DNA of 39,067 nt from an uncultured Gammaproteobacteria bacterium (GTDB lineage Bacteria; Pseudomonadota; Gammaproteobacteria; Pseudomonadales; Pseudomonadaceae), in the NCBI GenBank assembly GCA_945612235.1, contig CALZAE010000014.1, forward strand, positions 1-39,067. The letters run 5' to 3'. Positions 16,907 to 25,460 of the stretch are shown here, piece by piece. The notes beneath the pieces were generated by a model, which was not told where the DNA came from, did not search any database, and was given only the letters and a program-made list of their open reading frames with translations. Position 1 is the stretch's first letter. Each line of letters starts with the position of its first letter. The position numbers and the translations under genes are program-made.

Positions 16907-17430
16907 CCAATGTGTATTTAGGATTAGGCAGCAATACTGAACGCGAAGTGCGTTTGTGTGCAGGTTTAGATGCCTTGTATGAGTTGTTTGGTGAACTGCA
17001 ATGCTCGCCTGTATTTGAGAGTGAACCTGTGGGCATCCGCAGTGCTTGTTTTTTTAATATGGTGGTGCATGTCAAAACGGCTATGCCGCTGGTTGAGCTC
17101 AATCAACATTTAAAACAAATTGAAGCAGATAATGGCCGTTATAGGCAGCCGCCTAAGTGTTTGGCCTTGGATATCGATGTATTGCTCTATGGTCAGCAAG
17201 CAGGAGTGCATGAAGGTATCAGCTTGCCGCGTGCAGAAATTTTAACCAATGCCTTTGTGTTGTGGCCGTTGGCAATTGTTGCGCCTGATGTGCTGCATCC
17301 ACTGCGTCAACAAAGCTTTTTGCAGTTGTGGCAGCAGTCGCATATTCAGCAGCAGCTATGGCCAGTGCCATTTGTGTGGCGCGGGCAGCAACTGACTCCG
17401 CACGAACTGCTCAAGCCCTGCGTGGTCTAG
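16897..17430 (+). CDS. folK: 2-amino-4-hydroxy-6-hydroxymethyldihydropteridine pyrophosphokinase FolK
   Basis: Transfers pyrophosphate from ATP to 6-hydroxymethyl-dihydropterin, the step after FolB. It has 177 residues. It begins VYLGLGSNTEREVRL (the HPPK N-terminal strand) and carries the magnesium- and ATP-binding signature LALDIDVLLYG with the paired aspartates. The substrate loop before it reads NGRYRQPPKCLALDID; the usual family form is RPRTLDLD, so Q-P-P-K is a variant of the arginine-rich loop. The start overlaps folB. In P. aeruginosa cca follows; here dadA does. Confidence 0.92.
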   Translation: MSLTNVYLGLGSNTEREVRLCAGLDALYELFGELQCSPVFESEPVGIRSACFFNMVVHVKTAMPLVELNQHLKQIEADNGRYRQPPKCLALDIDVLLYGQQAGVHEGISLPRAEILTNAFVLWPLAIVAPDVLHPLRQQSFLQLWQQSHIQQQLWPVPFVWRGQQLTPHELLKPCVV

Positions 17431-17482
17431 AGCGCTGTAAGATATTACAAAGAGTTTTTTATTTTTACCTGAGGTAGTCGCG

Positions 17483-18736
17483 ATGCGAGTTCTGGTATTG
17501 GGTGCGGGTGTTGTCGGTGTTACGACCGCTTACTACTTAGCTCAGCAAGGTTATGATGTGGTCGTGGTTGATCGACAGCCGAGTGTTGCCAATGAAACCA
17601 GTTTTGCCAATGCCGGGCAGATTTCGCCAGGTTATGCATCGCCCTGGGCTGCGCCAGGAATTCCATTGAAAGCCTTGCAGTGGATGATGCGAGAGCATTC
17701 GCCATTTTCCTTGCGCTTGACCACAGATCCCTTTCAATACCAGTGGATGCTGCAGATGTTGCGTAATTGCACTGCAGCCCGTTATGCGGTGAATAAAGAG
17801 CGCATGGTGCGCATGGCTGAGTACAGCCGTGATTGTTTGGATGCCTTGCGCGCAGATACCGGCATTGAGTATGAAGGTCGGCAGTTGGGTACCACGCAGC
17901 TGTTTCGTACTCAGCAGCAGTTTGATGCTGCTGCGAACGATATAGCCGTCTTGGAGCGCAGTGGTGTGCCGTATCAGCTGTTGGAATCGAGAGATATCGC
18001 CAGTGTGGAGCCAGCTTTGGCGGCGGTGTCCGATACTTTAACGGGCGCTTTACATCTACCCAATGACCAGACCGGCGACTGCAATCTGTTTACCCGCAAT
18101 CTTGCGCAAATGGCACGGGCTTTAGGCGTGGAGTTTCGTTTCGCACGTACGGTGCAACGTATCAACAGCAGTGGTGATCAGATCAGCGGTGTATTGATTG
18201 ATGGACTGGTCGAGAGTGCGGATTACTATGTGATGGCCATGGGCAGTTACTCACGTGCCATGCTCGCGCCCTTGGGGATTAATCTGCCGGTCTATCCACT
18301 CAAAGGTTATTCGCTGACTGTGCCGATTGTCGATGCGGCGATGGCGCCGCAGTCGACCATTATTGATGAAACCTACAAAGTAGCCATCACGCGTTTTGAT
18401 CAGCGGATTCGGGTTGGCGGTATGGCGCAGGTCAGTGGTTTTGATTTATCACTGAACCCGCAACGGCGTGAGACTTTAGAATATGTCACGGGCATGTTGT
18501 ATCCACAGGGTGGTGATTTAACGCGGGCTGAGTTTTGGACCGGGCTGCGTCCCGCCACGCCTGACGGCACGCCTATTGTGGGGCCAAGCGCCTATCGCAA
18601 TCTGTTTTTAAATACCGGGCATGGCACTTTGGGTTGGACCATGTCCTGCGGATCAGCCAGTTATTTGGCCGATATTATTAGCAAGAAAACACCGCGGATC
18701 AGCAGCGAAGGCTTGGATATATTTCGCTATAACTGA
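17483..18736 (+). CDS. dadA: D-amino acid dehydrogenase small subunit DadA
   Basis: FAD enzyme that oxidises D-alanine and other D-amino acids to 2-oxo acids, passing electrons to the respiratory chain at the inner membrane. The 417-residue length is close to other DadA proteins. The N-terminal Rossmann motif [26 protein letters not shown] binds [26 protein letters not shown] is a DadA-specific block. The C-terminal FAD contact is [15 protein letters not shown]. With the alanine racemase gene 85 bases downstream it forms the alanine catabolic pair (L-Ala to D-Ala to pyruvate). The RidA-family gene between dadA and dadX in P. aeruginosa is absent. GAGGT before the ATG serves as ribosome site. 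Confidence 0.95.
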   Translation: MRVLVLGAGVVGVTTAYYLAQQGYDVVVVDRQPSVANETSFANAGQISPGYASPWAAPGIPLKALQWMMREHSPFSLRLTTDPFQYQWMLQMLRNCTAARYAVNKERMVRMAEYSRDCLDALRADTGIEYEGRQLGTTQLFRTQQQFDAAANDIAVLERSGVPYQLLESRDIASVEPALAAVSDTLTGALHLPNDQTGDCNLFTRNLAQMARALGVEFRFARTVQRINSSGDQISGVLIDGLVESADYYVMAMGSYSRAMLAPLGINLPVYPLKGYSLTVPIVDAAMAPQSTIIDETYKVAITRFDQRIRVGGMAQVSGFDLSLNPQRRETLEYVTGMLYPQGGDLTRAEFWTGLRPATPDGTPIVGPSAYRNLFLNTGHGTLGWTMSCGSASYLADIISKKTPRISSEGLDIFRYN

Positions 18737-18750
18737 TGGCTTAAGTTAGT

Positions 18751-18774
18751 GCGGTCAAAATTGAACTTGGCCGC
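18751..18774 (+). other. Hairpin between dadA and the alanine racemase gene
   Basis: GCGGTCAA (18751-18758) pairs with TTGGCCGC (18767-18774), 8 pairs with one G-T, loop 8 bases. No T-tract follows directly, so read-through into the racemase gene is likely. It may be an mRNA stability element. Confidence 0.5.
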
Positions 18775-18821
18775 GACAGAAATTTTATAAACAGTTTTTA
18801 ATACGAGGCATCAGTCCAGTC

Positions 18822-19898
18822 ATGCGTCCAGCGCGCGCGTTAATTAATTTGCAGGCTTTGCGCCATAACTATCAACTTGCGCGACAACTGTGTGCCGATA
18901 AAGCCCTTGCAGTGGTCAAGGCCGATGCCTATGGGCACGGAGCGGTAGCCTGTGCGCAGGCCTTGCATGATGTGGCCGATGGTTTTGCCGTGTCTTGCTT
19001 AGAGGAAGCGGTGGAGTTGCGTGCTGCTGGCGTGACTTTGCCGATTGTGTTGCTGGAAGGGTTTTTTGCTGTCGAGGAGTTGGCGCAGATTGTTGAGTAT
19101 AATCTGTGGTGTGTGATTCACGCGCAGTGGCAACTGGAGGCTTTGGAGCAGGCTGTGCTGCTGCAGCCGTTACAGATTTGGTTGAAGATGGATTCAGGCA
19201 TGCATCGTGTTGGATTCTTTCCACAGGAGTATGCGGCGGTGTGGCAGCGCTTACAGGTCAGTGCCAATGTGGCCTCTGTGGTGTTGATGACGCATTTTTC
19301 TCGTGCCGATGAGCCAAGTTCTGAATATACCCAGCAGCAGTTTCAAGCCTTTACTGAGGCGATTGTGGGGATGCAAGCACCGATCAGTGTGTGTAACTCG
19401 CCGGCGTTATTGGCTTGGCCTGAGATTCGCAGTGATTGGTCACGGCCGGGGATTATTTTATATGGCAGTCAACCGGTGGCGCTATCGGAAGGGCTCACTA
19501 CAGAGTTTCAGCCGGTGATGACTTTGCAATCAAAAATCATTGCCGTGCGTGAGTTACCTGCGGGTGAGCCGGTGGGCTATGGCGCACAATTTGTTGCCGC
19601 TGGACCTGTGCGTGTAGGAATTGTGGCCATCGGTTATGCCGATGGTTATCCGCGTCATGCGCCAACAGGTACGCCAGTGGCAGTGGATGGTTGTCGTACG
19701 CAGTTGTTGGGTCGTGTGTCGATGGACATGTTAGCGGTAGATTTAACTGGGCTCAGTCAAGCTGGCGTTGGCAGTGCAGTTGAGTTGTGGGGCGCACAGA
19801 TTTCGATTGATGAAGTGGCCGCTGCCGCAGGGACGATTTCCTATGAGTTGCTGTGCAATGTCAAGCGTGTCGCCTATGAGTATTCGACGAATGACTGA
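18822..19898 (+). CDS. dadX: Alanine racemase (catabolic type, DadX-like)
   Basis: PLP enzyme interconverting L- and D-alanine. It has 358 residues. PLP lysine Lys33 lies in VVKADAYGHG and catalytic Tyr253 in PVGYGAQF, the standard pair for the family. MDSGMHRVGF and the C-terminal GRVSMDMLAVDL blocks are also intact. Location right after dadA points to the catabolic isozyme DadX supplying D-alanine to DadA; the enzyme could also serve cell-wall synthesis if it is the only racemase in the genome. No convincing ribosome site close to the ATG was seen. Confidence 0.93.
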   Translation: MRPARALINLQALRHNYQLARQLCADKALAVVKADAYGHGAVACAQALHDVADGFAVSCLEEAVELRAAGVTLPIVLLEGFFAVEELAQIVEYNLWCVIHAQWQLEALEQAVLLQPLQIWLKMDSGMHRVGFFPQEYAAVWQRLQVSANVASVVLMTHFSRADEPSSEYTQQQFQAFTEAIVGMQAPISVCNSPALLAWPEIRSDWSRPGIILYGSQPVALSEGLTTEFQPVMTLQSKIIAVRELPAGEPVGYGAQFVAAGPVRVGIVAIGYADGYPRHAPTGTPVAVDGCRTQLLGRVSMDMLAVDLTGLSQAGVGSAVELWGAQISIDEVAAAAGTISYELLCNVKRVAYEYSTND

Positions 19899-19928
19899 TG
19901 AAAATCACTCTTGCAGCCATTGTTCTGT

Positions 19929-19956
19929 TTGCCTGCGCGCAGGGAGTGGTTATACT
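19929..19956 (+). promoter_or_regulatory. Sigma-70 promoter of the cytochrome c5 gene
   Basis: TTGCCT (19929-19934), a 16-base spacer and TATACT (19951-19956) form a good consensus match in the 121-base gap between dadX and the cytochrome gene. The leader would be about 55 bases. Confidence 0.6.
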
Positions 19957-20019
19957 GTGCCGAATTCGCAACATGAAGTGCTTGCGAAAATGAATTGCTA
20001 AGATAATAGAGGGTGTACC

Positions 20020-20442
20020 GTGAACCTGTTGAAAAAAATTCTGGTAGCTCAAGCAACTGTCCTAGCCCTATGGGCTGTCAGTGCACAGGCCACTACTGAT
20101 GAAGACATTGCACAACGTATCAAGCCTGTTGGTGTTGTTTGTGTACAAGGTGATGAGTGCGCTAAAGCTGTAGCGGTTGCCGCGCCTGTTGCTTCTGCTG
20201 GTCGCAGTGCTGATGATATTATTGCTAAGCATTGCTCAGTTTGCCACGTATCAGGTTTATTGGGTGCGCCAAAAATTGGCGACACAGCTGATTGGCAAGC
20301 CCGTGCGGATGCTAAAGGTGGTTTAGACGGTATCTTGCAAACTGCAATCAGCGGTATCAATGCGATGCCAGCCAAAGGTACCTGCAATGATTGTTCAGAT
20401 GATGAGTTGATGAGTACGATTAAGACGATGTCCAGCTTGTAA
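20020..20442 (+). CDS. cycB: Cytochrome c5 family protein
   Basis: Periplasmic monoheme c-type cytochrome, 140 residues from a GTG start (20020) with GAGGGTG upstream. A signal peptide ends near VSAQA. The heme site is CSVCH (Cys72, Cys75, His76), and the distal methionine is likely Met116 in INAMPAKG. The following CNDC (Cys122/Cys125) is the extra cysteine pair typical of cytochrome c5, which forms a disulfide. Between signal peptide and heme domain lies a linker with two further cysteines (41 and 47). Likely an electron carrier to terminal oxidases. Its place after dadA-dadX is as in P. aeruginosa, and DadA also feeds electrons to the respiratory chain, but no direct link is shown. Confidence 0.92.
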   Translation: MNLLKKILVAQATVLALWAVSAQATTDEDIAQRIKPVGVVCVQGDECAKAVAVAAPVASAGRSADDIIAKHCSVCHVSGLLGAPKIGDTADWQARADAKGGLDGILQTAISGINAMPAKGTCNDCSDDELMSTIKTMSSL

Positions 20443-20457
20443 GTCTTAGTTGCTCTG

Positions 20458-20484
20458 AAAAAACCGCCTTAAGGCGGTTTTTTT
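20458..20484. terminator. Terminator after the cytochrome c5 gene
   Basis: AAAAAACCGCC, loop TTAA, GGCGGTTTTTTT: a perfect symmetrical stem with A- and T-tracts on both sides, able to act in either direction. It lies 15 bases after the stop at 20442. Confidence 0.95.
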
Positions 20485-20514
20485 ATGGCTGGGTAAAATT
20501 GTGAGGATTGCACT

Positions 20515-21117
20515 GTGTGGCAAAGTTATATCAATGGAGTGCTGATTGCGCTGGGCCTGATTATGGCTATTGGTGCGCAAAATGCCTTTGTGTTATCACA
20601 GGCGCTACGCCGTGAGCATCATCTGTGGGTGGCCAGTGTCTGTGTGTTTTTTGATGTGTTACTGGTGGCGTTGGGTGTGTATGGCTTGGCGCAGTTATTG
20701 ACTTCTAGCCCGCTGTTGTTAGCAGTAGCACGTTGGGGCGGAGTCGTATTTTTATCCAGTTATGCTGTGCTGGCATTGTTACGTGCGTTACGTCCTAACA
20801 CCTTGCAGGCAGAGCAAGTGCGGCCACGGCAATCATTGCGCATGGTGTTAGTCACCACCTTAGCCGTCACTTTGCTCAATCCGCATGTGTATTTGGACAC
20901 TGTGTTACTGATTGGAGCATTGGGTGCGCAGCAAGCCTCGCCCTCGGCTTATGTGGCGGGTGCAGCGAGCAGTTCGGTGTTGTGGTTTTTCAGCTTAGCT
21001 GTGGCCGGGGCTAAACTTGCACCTTGGTTAGCGCGCCCATTAACCTGGCGGGTGATTGATTTTTTTGTAGCAATGATGATGTTTGCCGTTGCTGCACAAT
21101 TAATCTGGGGTGGATAA
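20515..21117 (+). CDS. argO: LysE/ArgO-family amino acid exporter
   Basis: Integral membrane protein of 200 residues with five to six hydrophobic segments. The family signature GLIMAIGAQNAFVLSQALRR follows the first segment, and TLAVTLLNPHVYLDTVLLIG, with the conserved Asn-Pro-His, is the second diagnostic block. Relatives export arginine or lysine (ArgO in E. coli, LysE in Corynebacterium). Specificity here is not readable, so the symbol is by similarity only. The start is GTG at 20515 with GAGGA 9 bases upstream. It stands alone after the strong terminator. A LysR-type ArgP regulator is not in the window. Confidence 0.85.
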   Translation: MWQSYINGVLIALGLIMAIGAQNAFVLSQALRREHHLWVASVCVFFDVLLVALGVYGLAQLLTSSPLLLAVARWGGVVFLSSYAVLALLRALRPNTLQAEQVRPRQSLRMVLVTTLAVTLLNPHVYLDTVLLIGALGAQQASPSAYVAGAASSSVLWFFSLAVAGAKLAPWLARPLTWRVIDFFVAMMMFAVAAQLIWGG

Positions 21118-21263
21118 AGCCCTACATTTACTGCGTAGATAAGCAGCGTTCATGGTGCTATGATCAGTAGCTAAGAACAAGTCGGAACGGTTGGCAATTG
21201 AATCAGCCGTCCATGTATTAGGCTTGTTTACTGTGCCTCGTCTGATGTTACTGGAGAATAATC

Positions 21264-21845
21264 ATGGCTTTTGAACTACCTGCACTTCCGTACGAAAAAA
21301 ATGCATTAGAACCACATATCTCTGCAGAAACCCTAGATTTTCACCATGGTAAGCACCATAACGCTTACGTTGTGAACTTGAATAACCTGATTCCAGGCAC
21401 TGAGTTTGAAAACAAAAGCCTAGAAGACATTATCAAAACTTCAACAGGCGGCGTATTTAACAACGCTGCACAAGTTTGGAACCACACCTTCTACTGGAAC
21501 TGCTTAGCACCTAACGCTGGCGGCGCTCCTACTGGTGCTTTAGCTGATGCCATCAATGCTAAGTTCGGTTCATTTGATGCGTTCAAAGAAGAATTCACCA
21601 AAACTGCAATCGGTACTTTCGGTTCAGGTTGGGCTTGGTTAGTGAAGAAAGCTGACGGCTCTTTAGCGCTAGCTAGCACCATCGGTGCAGGCTGCCCGCT
21701 GACCACTAACGACACACCACTGTTGACCTGTGACGTTTGGGAGCACGCTTACTACGTTGACTACCGTAATGCGCGTCCTAAGTATGTTGAAGCGTTCTGG
21801 AACTTAGTTAACTGGGACTTCGTAGCGAAGAACTTTGCTGCGTAA
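21264..21845 (+). CDS. sodB: Iron superoxide dismutase SodB
   Basis: Cytoplasmic enzyme dismutating superoxide, 193 residues. All four metal ligands are present: His27 (DFHHGKHH), His74 (VWNHTFYW), Asp157 and His161 ([12 protein letters not shown]). The outer-sphere glutamine in NNAAQVWNH (Gln70) and the FGSGWAWLV block are the iron-type arrangement; manganese enzymes have glycine at the former position. CTGGAGAA lies six bases before the ATG. The 146-base upstream region contains a 7-pair hairpin (near 21185-21208) but no clear Fur box by eye. In P. aeruginosa sodB responds to iron through PrrF RNAs; no evidence either way here. Confidence 0.97.
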   Translation: MAFELPALPYEKNALEPHISAETLDFHHGKHHNAYVVNLNNLIPGTEFENKSLEDIIKTSTGGVFNNAAQVWNHTFYWNCLAPNAGGAPTGALADAINAKFGSFDAFKEEFTKTAIGTFGSGWAWLVKKADGSLALASTIGAGCPLTTNDTPLLTCDVWEHAYYVDYRNARPKYVEAFWNLVNWDFVAKNFAA

Positions 21846-21875
21846 GACTCTGTTGGCTTAAGCCACGCTGAGTAC

Positions 21876-21915
21876 AAAGCCCCCATGTTATGTCAATAAC
21901 ACTGGGGGCTTTTTT
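21876..21915 (+). terminator. Rho-independent terminator of sodB
   Basis: AAAGCCCCCA-TGTTAT pairs with ATAACA-CTGGGGGCTTT (one bulged C) around a 3-4 base loop and runs into six T residues. It lies 30 bases after sodB and before the convergent mtgA. Confidence 0.92.
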
Positions 21916-21940
21916 GTGTCTGTAGATTGTTAGTTGAGCT

Positions 21941-22672
21941 TTAATCTTTAAAGCTGGGCAGCCATTGTGGTGGGGTTGTTTGCATCTCATTTAAGTAATG
22001 ACTGGCGCCTAATTGGCGCACTTGGCGAGCAATCCAGTTCGCACGTTGCAGGGTGGCGGCGCTGGGTTGGCTGGCGCTACGCTTAAGTGGACTGGGCAAA
22101 ATCGCAGCTAATAAATAGGCCTGCTGGTTGGATAGATTGGCGGCGTTAGTGTTGAAATAATATTGTGCGGCAGCTTGTGCGCCAAAAATCCCCGGACCCC
22201 ATTCGGCGCTGTTTAAATACACTTCTAAAATGCGCTCCTTGCTCCAAAATACTTCCATCCATAAGGTAAACCACGCTTCTAAGGCTTTACGTGGCCAGCT
22301 GCGTGAGGACCATAAAAAGGTATTCTTGGCTACTTGCTGAGAAATGGTGCTGGCGCCACGTATGCTGTCACTGTTGTTATTGTAGGCTAGCGCTGCGCGA
22401 ATGGCGGCGATATCAAAGCCGTGATGATAGGCAAACTGCTGATCTTCAGCGGCAATCACGGCCATTTTTAAGTTGTCAGGCAAGCTTGGCCATGGTGTCC
22501 ATGGGCGCTGGCTACTGTAGTCTTTGCCTGTGAGTAGGGCAGAGATATGTTGCTCAATCATCAGCGCACTCGCGGGTGGATTGACCCAGCGCAGCGACAG
22601 CACCAACAAGATGCTCACAGCTAATAAGATGAAAACCGCAAATGAGATTTTGCGCAGCACTTTACCAAACAT
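21941..22672 (-). CDS. mtgA: Monofunctional peptidoglycan glycosyltransferase MtgA
   Basis: GT51-family enzyme polymerising lipid II into glycan strands, anchored to the inner membrane. It is 243 residues with one N-terminal membrane helix (about 9-28). The catalytic glutamate lies in AVIAAEDQQFAYHHGFD (motif 1), and motif 2 is RGASTISQQVAKNTFLW. SWPRKALEAWFTLWMEVFWSKERILEVYLNSAEWG supplies motifs 3 and 4. No transpeptidase domain follows, which separates it from class A PBPs. It is convergent with sodB and divergent from the DUF423 gene. In P. aeruginosa rpoH and ftsX/E/Y lie beyond mtgA; here sodB does. Confidence 0.95.
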   Translation of the reverse strand: MFGKVLRKISFAVFILLAVSILLVLSLRWVNPPASALMIEQHISALLTGKDYSSQRPWTPWPSLPDNLKMAVIAAEDQQFAYHHGFDIAAIRAALAYNNNSDSIRGASTISQQVAKNTFLWSSRSWPRKALEAWFTLWMEVFWSKERILEVYLNSAEWGPGIFGAQAAAQYYFNTNAANLSNQQAYLLAAILPSPLKRSASQPSAATLQRANWIARQVRQLGASHYLNEMQTTPPQWLPSFKD

Positions 22673-22737
22673 AGCTCTAACCTGATTTACAAGATATGAG
22701 AGTATAACCAGCGTAGTTAGATTGTGGAGAGATTAGG

Positions 22738-23103
22738 ATGCGTTATTGGGTTTTTATAGCTGCGGTATTGGGTGCTGTGGCAGTTTTGCTCGGTGCATTT
22801 GCTGCGCATGGTTTAAAACACACACTCAGTGCTGAGTACTTGGCGGTTTTGCAAACCGGTGTGCAGTACCAGTTTATGCATGCTTTGGCGTTATTGTTGG
22901 TTGCGGTATTGGCACAGCAGTCTGCATCACGTGCTTTAAGCGTGGCGGCAGTGTGTTTTACTCTGGGCATTGTGTTATTTTCTGGCAGCTTGTATGTCTT
23001 AGTGTTGACGCCGCTGCAGCCCGGTTTTATTACCCCGATTGGCGGTACGTTTTTAATTATTGGGTGGTGTGCTGTAGCGTTCTCAGCATTGCGTAAAGCG
23101 TAA
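22738..23103 (+). CDS. DUF423 family membrane protein (YgdD-like)
   Basis: Small membrane protein, 121 residues, four hydrophobic segments. The N-terminus VLGAVAVLLGAFAAHGLKHTLS and the QTGVQYQFMHALALLLVAV stretch are the DUF423 signature, and it ends ITPIGGTFLIIGWCAVAFSAL. Function is not established. It is conserved next to mtgA and thiS in pseudomonads, so the position supports orthology but not a role. Confidence 0.9.
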   Translation: MRYWVFIAAVLGAVAVLLGAFAAHGLKHTLSAEYLAVLQTGVQYQFMHALALLLVAVLAQQSASRALSVAAVCFTLGIVLFSGSLYVLVLTPLQPGFITPIGGTFLIIGWCAVAFSALRKA

Positions 23104-23167
23104 ATATTTGGTGATCGGGTGGTGAACCCGCTAAAATACAAACCCTTCGGAATTTCACGGTTGTGTT

Positions 23168-23368
23168 ATGCATATTCAGTTGAATGGTGAGGCCTACGCA
23201 TTAAGCGAAACGCTCAGTGTGGCAGGTTTGCTTGAGCATCTGCAGTTAGCAGGGCGCCGCGTTGCCGTCGAGTTAAACTTCGAAATTGTGCCACGCAGCT
23301 TGTACGAAACCACGCTCCTTAAAGAGGGCGATGCGCTGGAAATCGTACATGCGATTGGTGGTGGTTAG
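23168..23368 (+). CDS. thiS: Sulfur carrier protein ThiS
   Basis: Ubiquitin-like sulfur carrier of 66 residues for thiamine thiazole synthesis. Its C-terminal Gly-Gly is adenylated, converted to a thiocarboxylate, and donates sulfur to ThiG. The sequence begins MHIQLNGEAYALSETLSVAGLL and ends HAIGGG, giving one glycine more than the minimal Gly-Gly end. It is followed 40 bases later by thiG. The ribosome site is weak. The 64-base upstream gap is too short for a TPP riboswitch. Confidence 0.95.
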   Translation: MHIQLNGEAYALSETLSVAGLLEHLQLAGRRVAVELNFEIVPRSLYETTLLKEGDALEIVHAIGGG

Positions 23369-23408
23369 TCTTGGCTGACCGTCTTTTACTGACTCAGAGA
23401 GGCTTTAG

Positions 23409-24203
23409 ATGAGCGTTATACGTACAGATCACCCCTTTACTATCGCGGGAAAAACCTACTCATCACGTTTGCTGGTGGGTACGGGTAAGTACAAAGATAT
23501 GGAAGAAACTGGTTTGGCAATTGCAGCTTCGGGCGCTGAAATTGTGACTGTTGCTGTGCGCCGTACTAATATTGGCCAGAACGCAGATGAGCCTAATTTA
23601 TTGGATGTGATCAGCCCTGATCGCTATACCATTTTGCCCAATACCGCTGGTTGCTACGATGCCGAATCGGCGATCCGTACCTGCCGTTTAGCGCGAGAGC
23701 TATTAGGTGGTCGCAATCTGGTTAAGTTGGAAATTTTAGCGGATCAAAAAACCTTATTCCCTAACGTTGTAGAAACCCTGCACGCCGCTAAAGTGTTAGT
23801 GGATGAAGGCTTTGACGTGATGGTCTACACCAGTGACGACCCGATTATTGCCCGTGAGCTTGAGGCGATTGGTTGTGTGGCAGTGATGCCCTTAGCTGGC
23901 TTGATTGGTACCGGTCTAGGTATTTGTAACCCCTATAACCTGCGTATTATTCTCGAAGAAGCCAAGATTCCTGTGCTGGTGGATGCGGGTGTCGGTACTG
24001 CGTCTGATGCCACTATTGCGATGGAAATGGGTTGCTCGGCAGTGTTGATGAACAGTGCCATTGCTGACGCTCAGCAGCCGATTTTAATGGCGCAAGCGAT
24101 GCGGCATGCGATTGAGGCCGGTCGTTTAGCTTACTTAGCTGGACGTATGCCGAAAAAACTCTACGCCAGTGCCTCTTCACCGCTTGAAGGCATGATTGGT
24201 TAA
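23409..24203 (+). CDS. thiG: Thiazole synthase ThiG
   Basis: Forms the thiazole phosphate of thiamine from deoxyxylulose phosphate, dehydroglycine and the ThiS thiocarboxylate. It is a 264-residue (beta/alpha)8 protein with the Schiff-base lysine Lys106 in [37 protein letters not shown] and [32 protein letters not shown] are typical blocks, the last including the phosphate site. It is second in the thiS-thiG unit, with AGAGAGG before the ATG. Confidence 0.97.
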   Translation: MSVIRTDHPFTIAGKTYSSRLLVGTGKYKDMEETGLAIAASGAEIVTVAVRRTNIGQNADEPNLLDVISPDRYTILPNTAGCYDAESAIRTCRLARELLGGRNLVKLEILADQKTLFPNVVETLHAAKVLVDEGFDVMVYTSDDPIIARELEAIGCVAVMPLAGLIGTGLGICNPYNLRIILEEAKIPVLVDAGVGTASDATIAMEMGCSAVLMNSAIADAQQPILMAQAMRHAIEAGRLAYLAGRMPKKLYASASSPLEGMIG

Positions 24204-24268
24204 GTACGATAGTTCAACCATGGCTGCGCGCTCTGTGCAGTCATGGCATTTCTTTAAATAGGATTCCC

Positions 24269-24982
24269 ATGACAGACGATCTGATCACAGGTGAAGCATT
24301 ACCTGTGCGCCGCCGTGAAATTAAAAGTTATGTAATGCGCGCTGGTCGTATGACTGACGGGCAGCAACGTGGTTTAGATGAGGGCTGGCCTAAGTTTGGT
24401 TTATTGCTTGCCGATGGCCCACAGGATTTTGATCAGATCTTTGGTCGTCAAGCACCGCGCACCTTAGAAATTGGTTTCGGTATGGGGCAATCCTTACTGG
24501 AAATGGCTCAAGCTGCACCTGAGCAAGACTTTATCGGCATTGAAGTGCACCGTCCGGGTGTGGGTTCATTGCTCAATAGCTTGCTGACTGAAAATGTGAC
24601 TAACGTGCGCGTTTACAGTTGTGATGCATTGGAAGTACTCAAGCAGTGTGTTGCCGATGCCAGCTTAGATCGCTTGATGCTGTTCTTTCCTGATCCGTGG
24701 CACAAAAGTCGTCATCATAAACGCCGTATCGTACAGCCTGAGTTTGCGCAGTTGGTGCGCAGCAAATTGAAAGTGGGCGGTATTTTCCATCTGGCAACAG
24801 ACTGGGAGCAGTACACCGAGCATATGCTGGAAGTACTCAATGTTGCGCCAGGCTTTGTGAACTTGTCTGAAGATCAAACTTCAGTGCCACGCCCAGCCGA
24901 GCGTCCAGTGACTAAGTTTGAACGTCGTGGTGAGCGTTTAGGTCACGGTGTGTGGGATTTGAAATTTGAGCGTGTTGACTGA
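24269..24982 (+). CDS. trmB: tRNA (guanine-N7)-methyltransferase TrmB
   Basis: SAM-dependent enzyme making m7G46 in the variable loop of tRNAs. It has 237 residues. The SAM-binding loop [11 protein letters not shown], the acidic contact [12 protein letters not shown] and the catalytic/tRNA-binding [22 protein letters not shown] are the diagnostic motifs, with the C-terminal [17 protein letters not shown]. It follows thiG by 65 bases on the same strand, a conserved order in pseudomonads. A hairpin without U-tract follows at 25007-25040. Confidence 0.96.
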   Translation: MTDDLITGEALPVRRREIKSYVMRAGRMTDGQQRGLDEGWPKFGLLLADGPQDFDQIFGRQAPRTLEIGFGMGQSLLEMAQAAPEQDFIGIEVHRPGVGSLLNSLLTENVTNVRVYSCDALEVLKQCVADASLDRLMLFFPDPWHKSRHHKRRIVQPEFAQLVRSKLKVGGIFHLATDWEQYTEHMLEVLNVAPGFVNLSEDQTSVPRPAERPVTKFERRGERLGHGVWDLKFERVD

Positions 24983-25006
24983 TACGCACTGCTGTGGGTT
25001 TGTATT

Positions 25007-25040
25007 GGGTAGCGCCTAGGCTGTGTGTTGGCCGCTACCC
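25007..25040 (+). other. Stem-loop after trmB
   Basis: GGGTAGCG (25007-25014) pairs perfectly with CGCTACCC (25033-25040) over an 18-base loop. There is only a scattered T-rich stretch afterwards (TGATTGTTGTG), so it is a weak terminator or an mRNA 3' end structure between trmB and the convergent DUF3392 gene. Confidence 0.5.
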
Positions 25041-25112
25041 TGATTGTTGTGTGAGATTTTAGCTAGGCATAGCTGAGCAGTGAGTAAGGCTTAGCAGCTT
25101 AGCCACAGGGCT

Positions 25113-25436
25113 TTAATTACGATCCGCTAAAATACCGATCAGAATAAAAATCATCACTAGCACCGGTGCCAAGCTGTAGTTGTTGAGATGTGCAAAACTG
25201 TTCGTCAGCACTGGCGGTAGATAAATCATCGCCGCGCCGTAACCTATGGTACACACCAGAGCAAAACACAGCGTACGAATCGCCGTATTCATATGCCCAA
25301 TTTGACCGCGCACCCAAGCATTCAATGTCGGGCCAAAGAGCACCAGCGCGCTAGCAATAATCGCCAAGCTGATATCGCTCAAATGCAAGCGTGTCCACTT
25401 AGAGGCACTCAGCACTAAATCAAGCAACATATCCAT
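25113..25436 (-). CDS. DUF3392 family membrane protein
   Basis: Hydrophobic protein of 107 residues with about three to four membrane segments (LAIIASALVLFG, TLCFALVCTIGYGAAMIYL, YSLAPVLVMIFILIGIL). It matches the DUF3392 proteins found beside hemW in Pseudomonas. Its function is unknown. It is separated from hemW by only 24 bases and probably shares its transcript (metX-metW-DUF4426-rdgB-hemW-DUF3392). Confidence 0.8.
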   Translation of the reverse strand: MDMLLDLVLSASKWTRLHLSDISLAIIASALVLFGPTLNAWVRGQIGHMNTAIRTLCFALVCTIGYGAAMIYLPPVLTNSFAHLNNYSLAPVLVMIFILIGILADRN

Positions 25437-25460
25437 AACAACTCCCTGTTGGCGGCATGT

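Noticed and set aside
17431-17482. Terminator after folK
   Set aside because: TGTAA/TTACA makes only a five-pair AT stem and the T-tract begins about seven bases later; too weak to call.
21118-21263. Fur box before sodB
   Set aside because: No 19-base GATAAT-like inverted array found by eye; only a 7-pair hairpin with no clear meaning.
23104-23167. TPP riboswitch before thiS
   Set aside because: The gap is only 64 bases and shows no conserved thi-box pattern.
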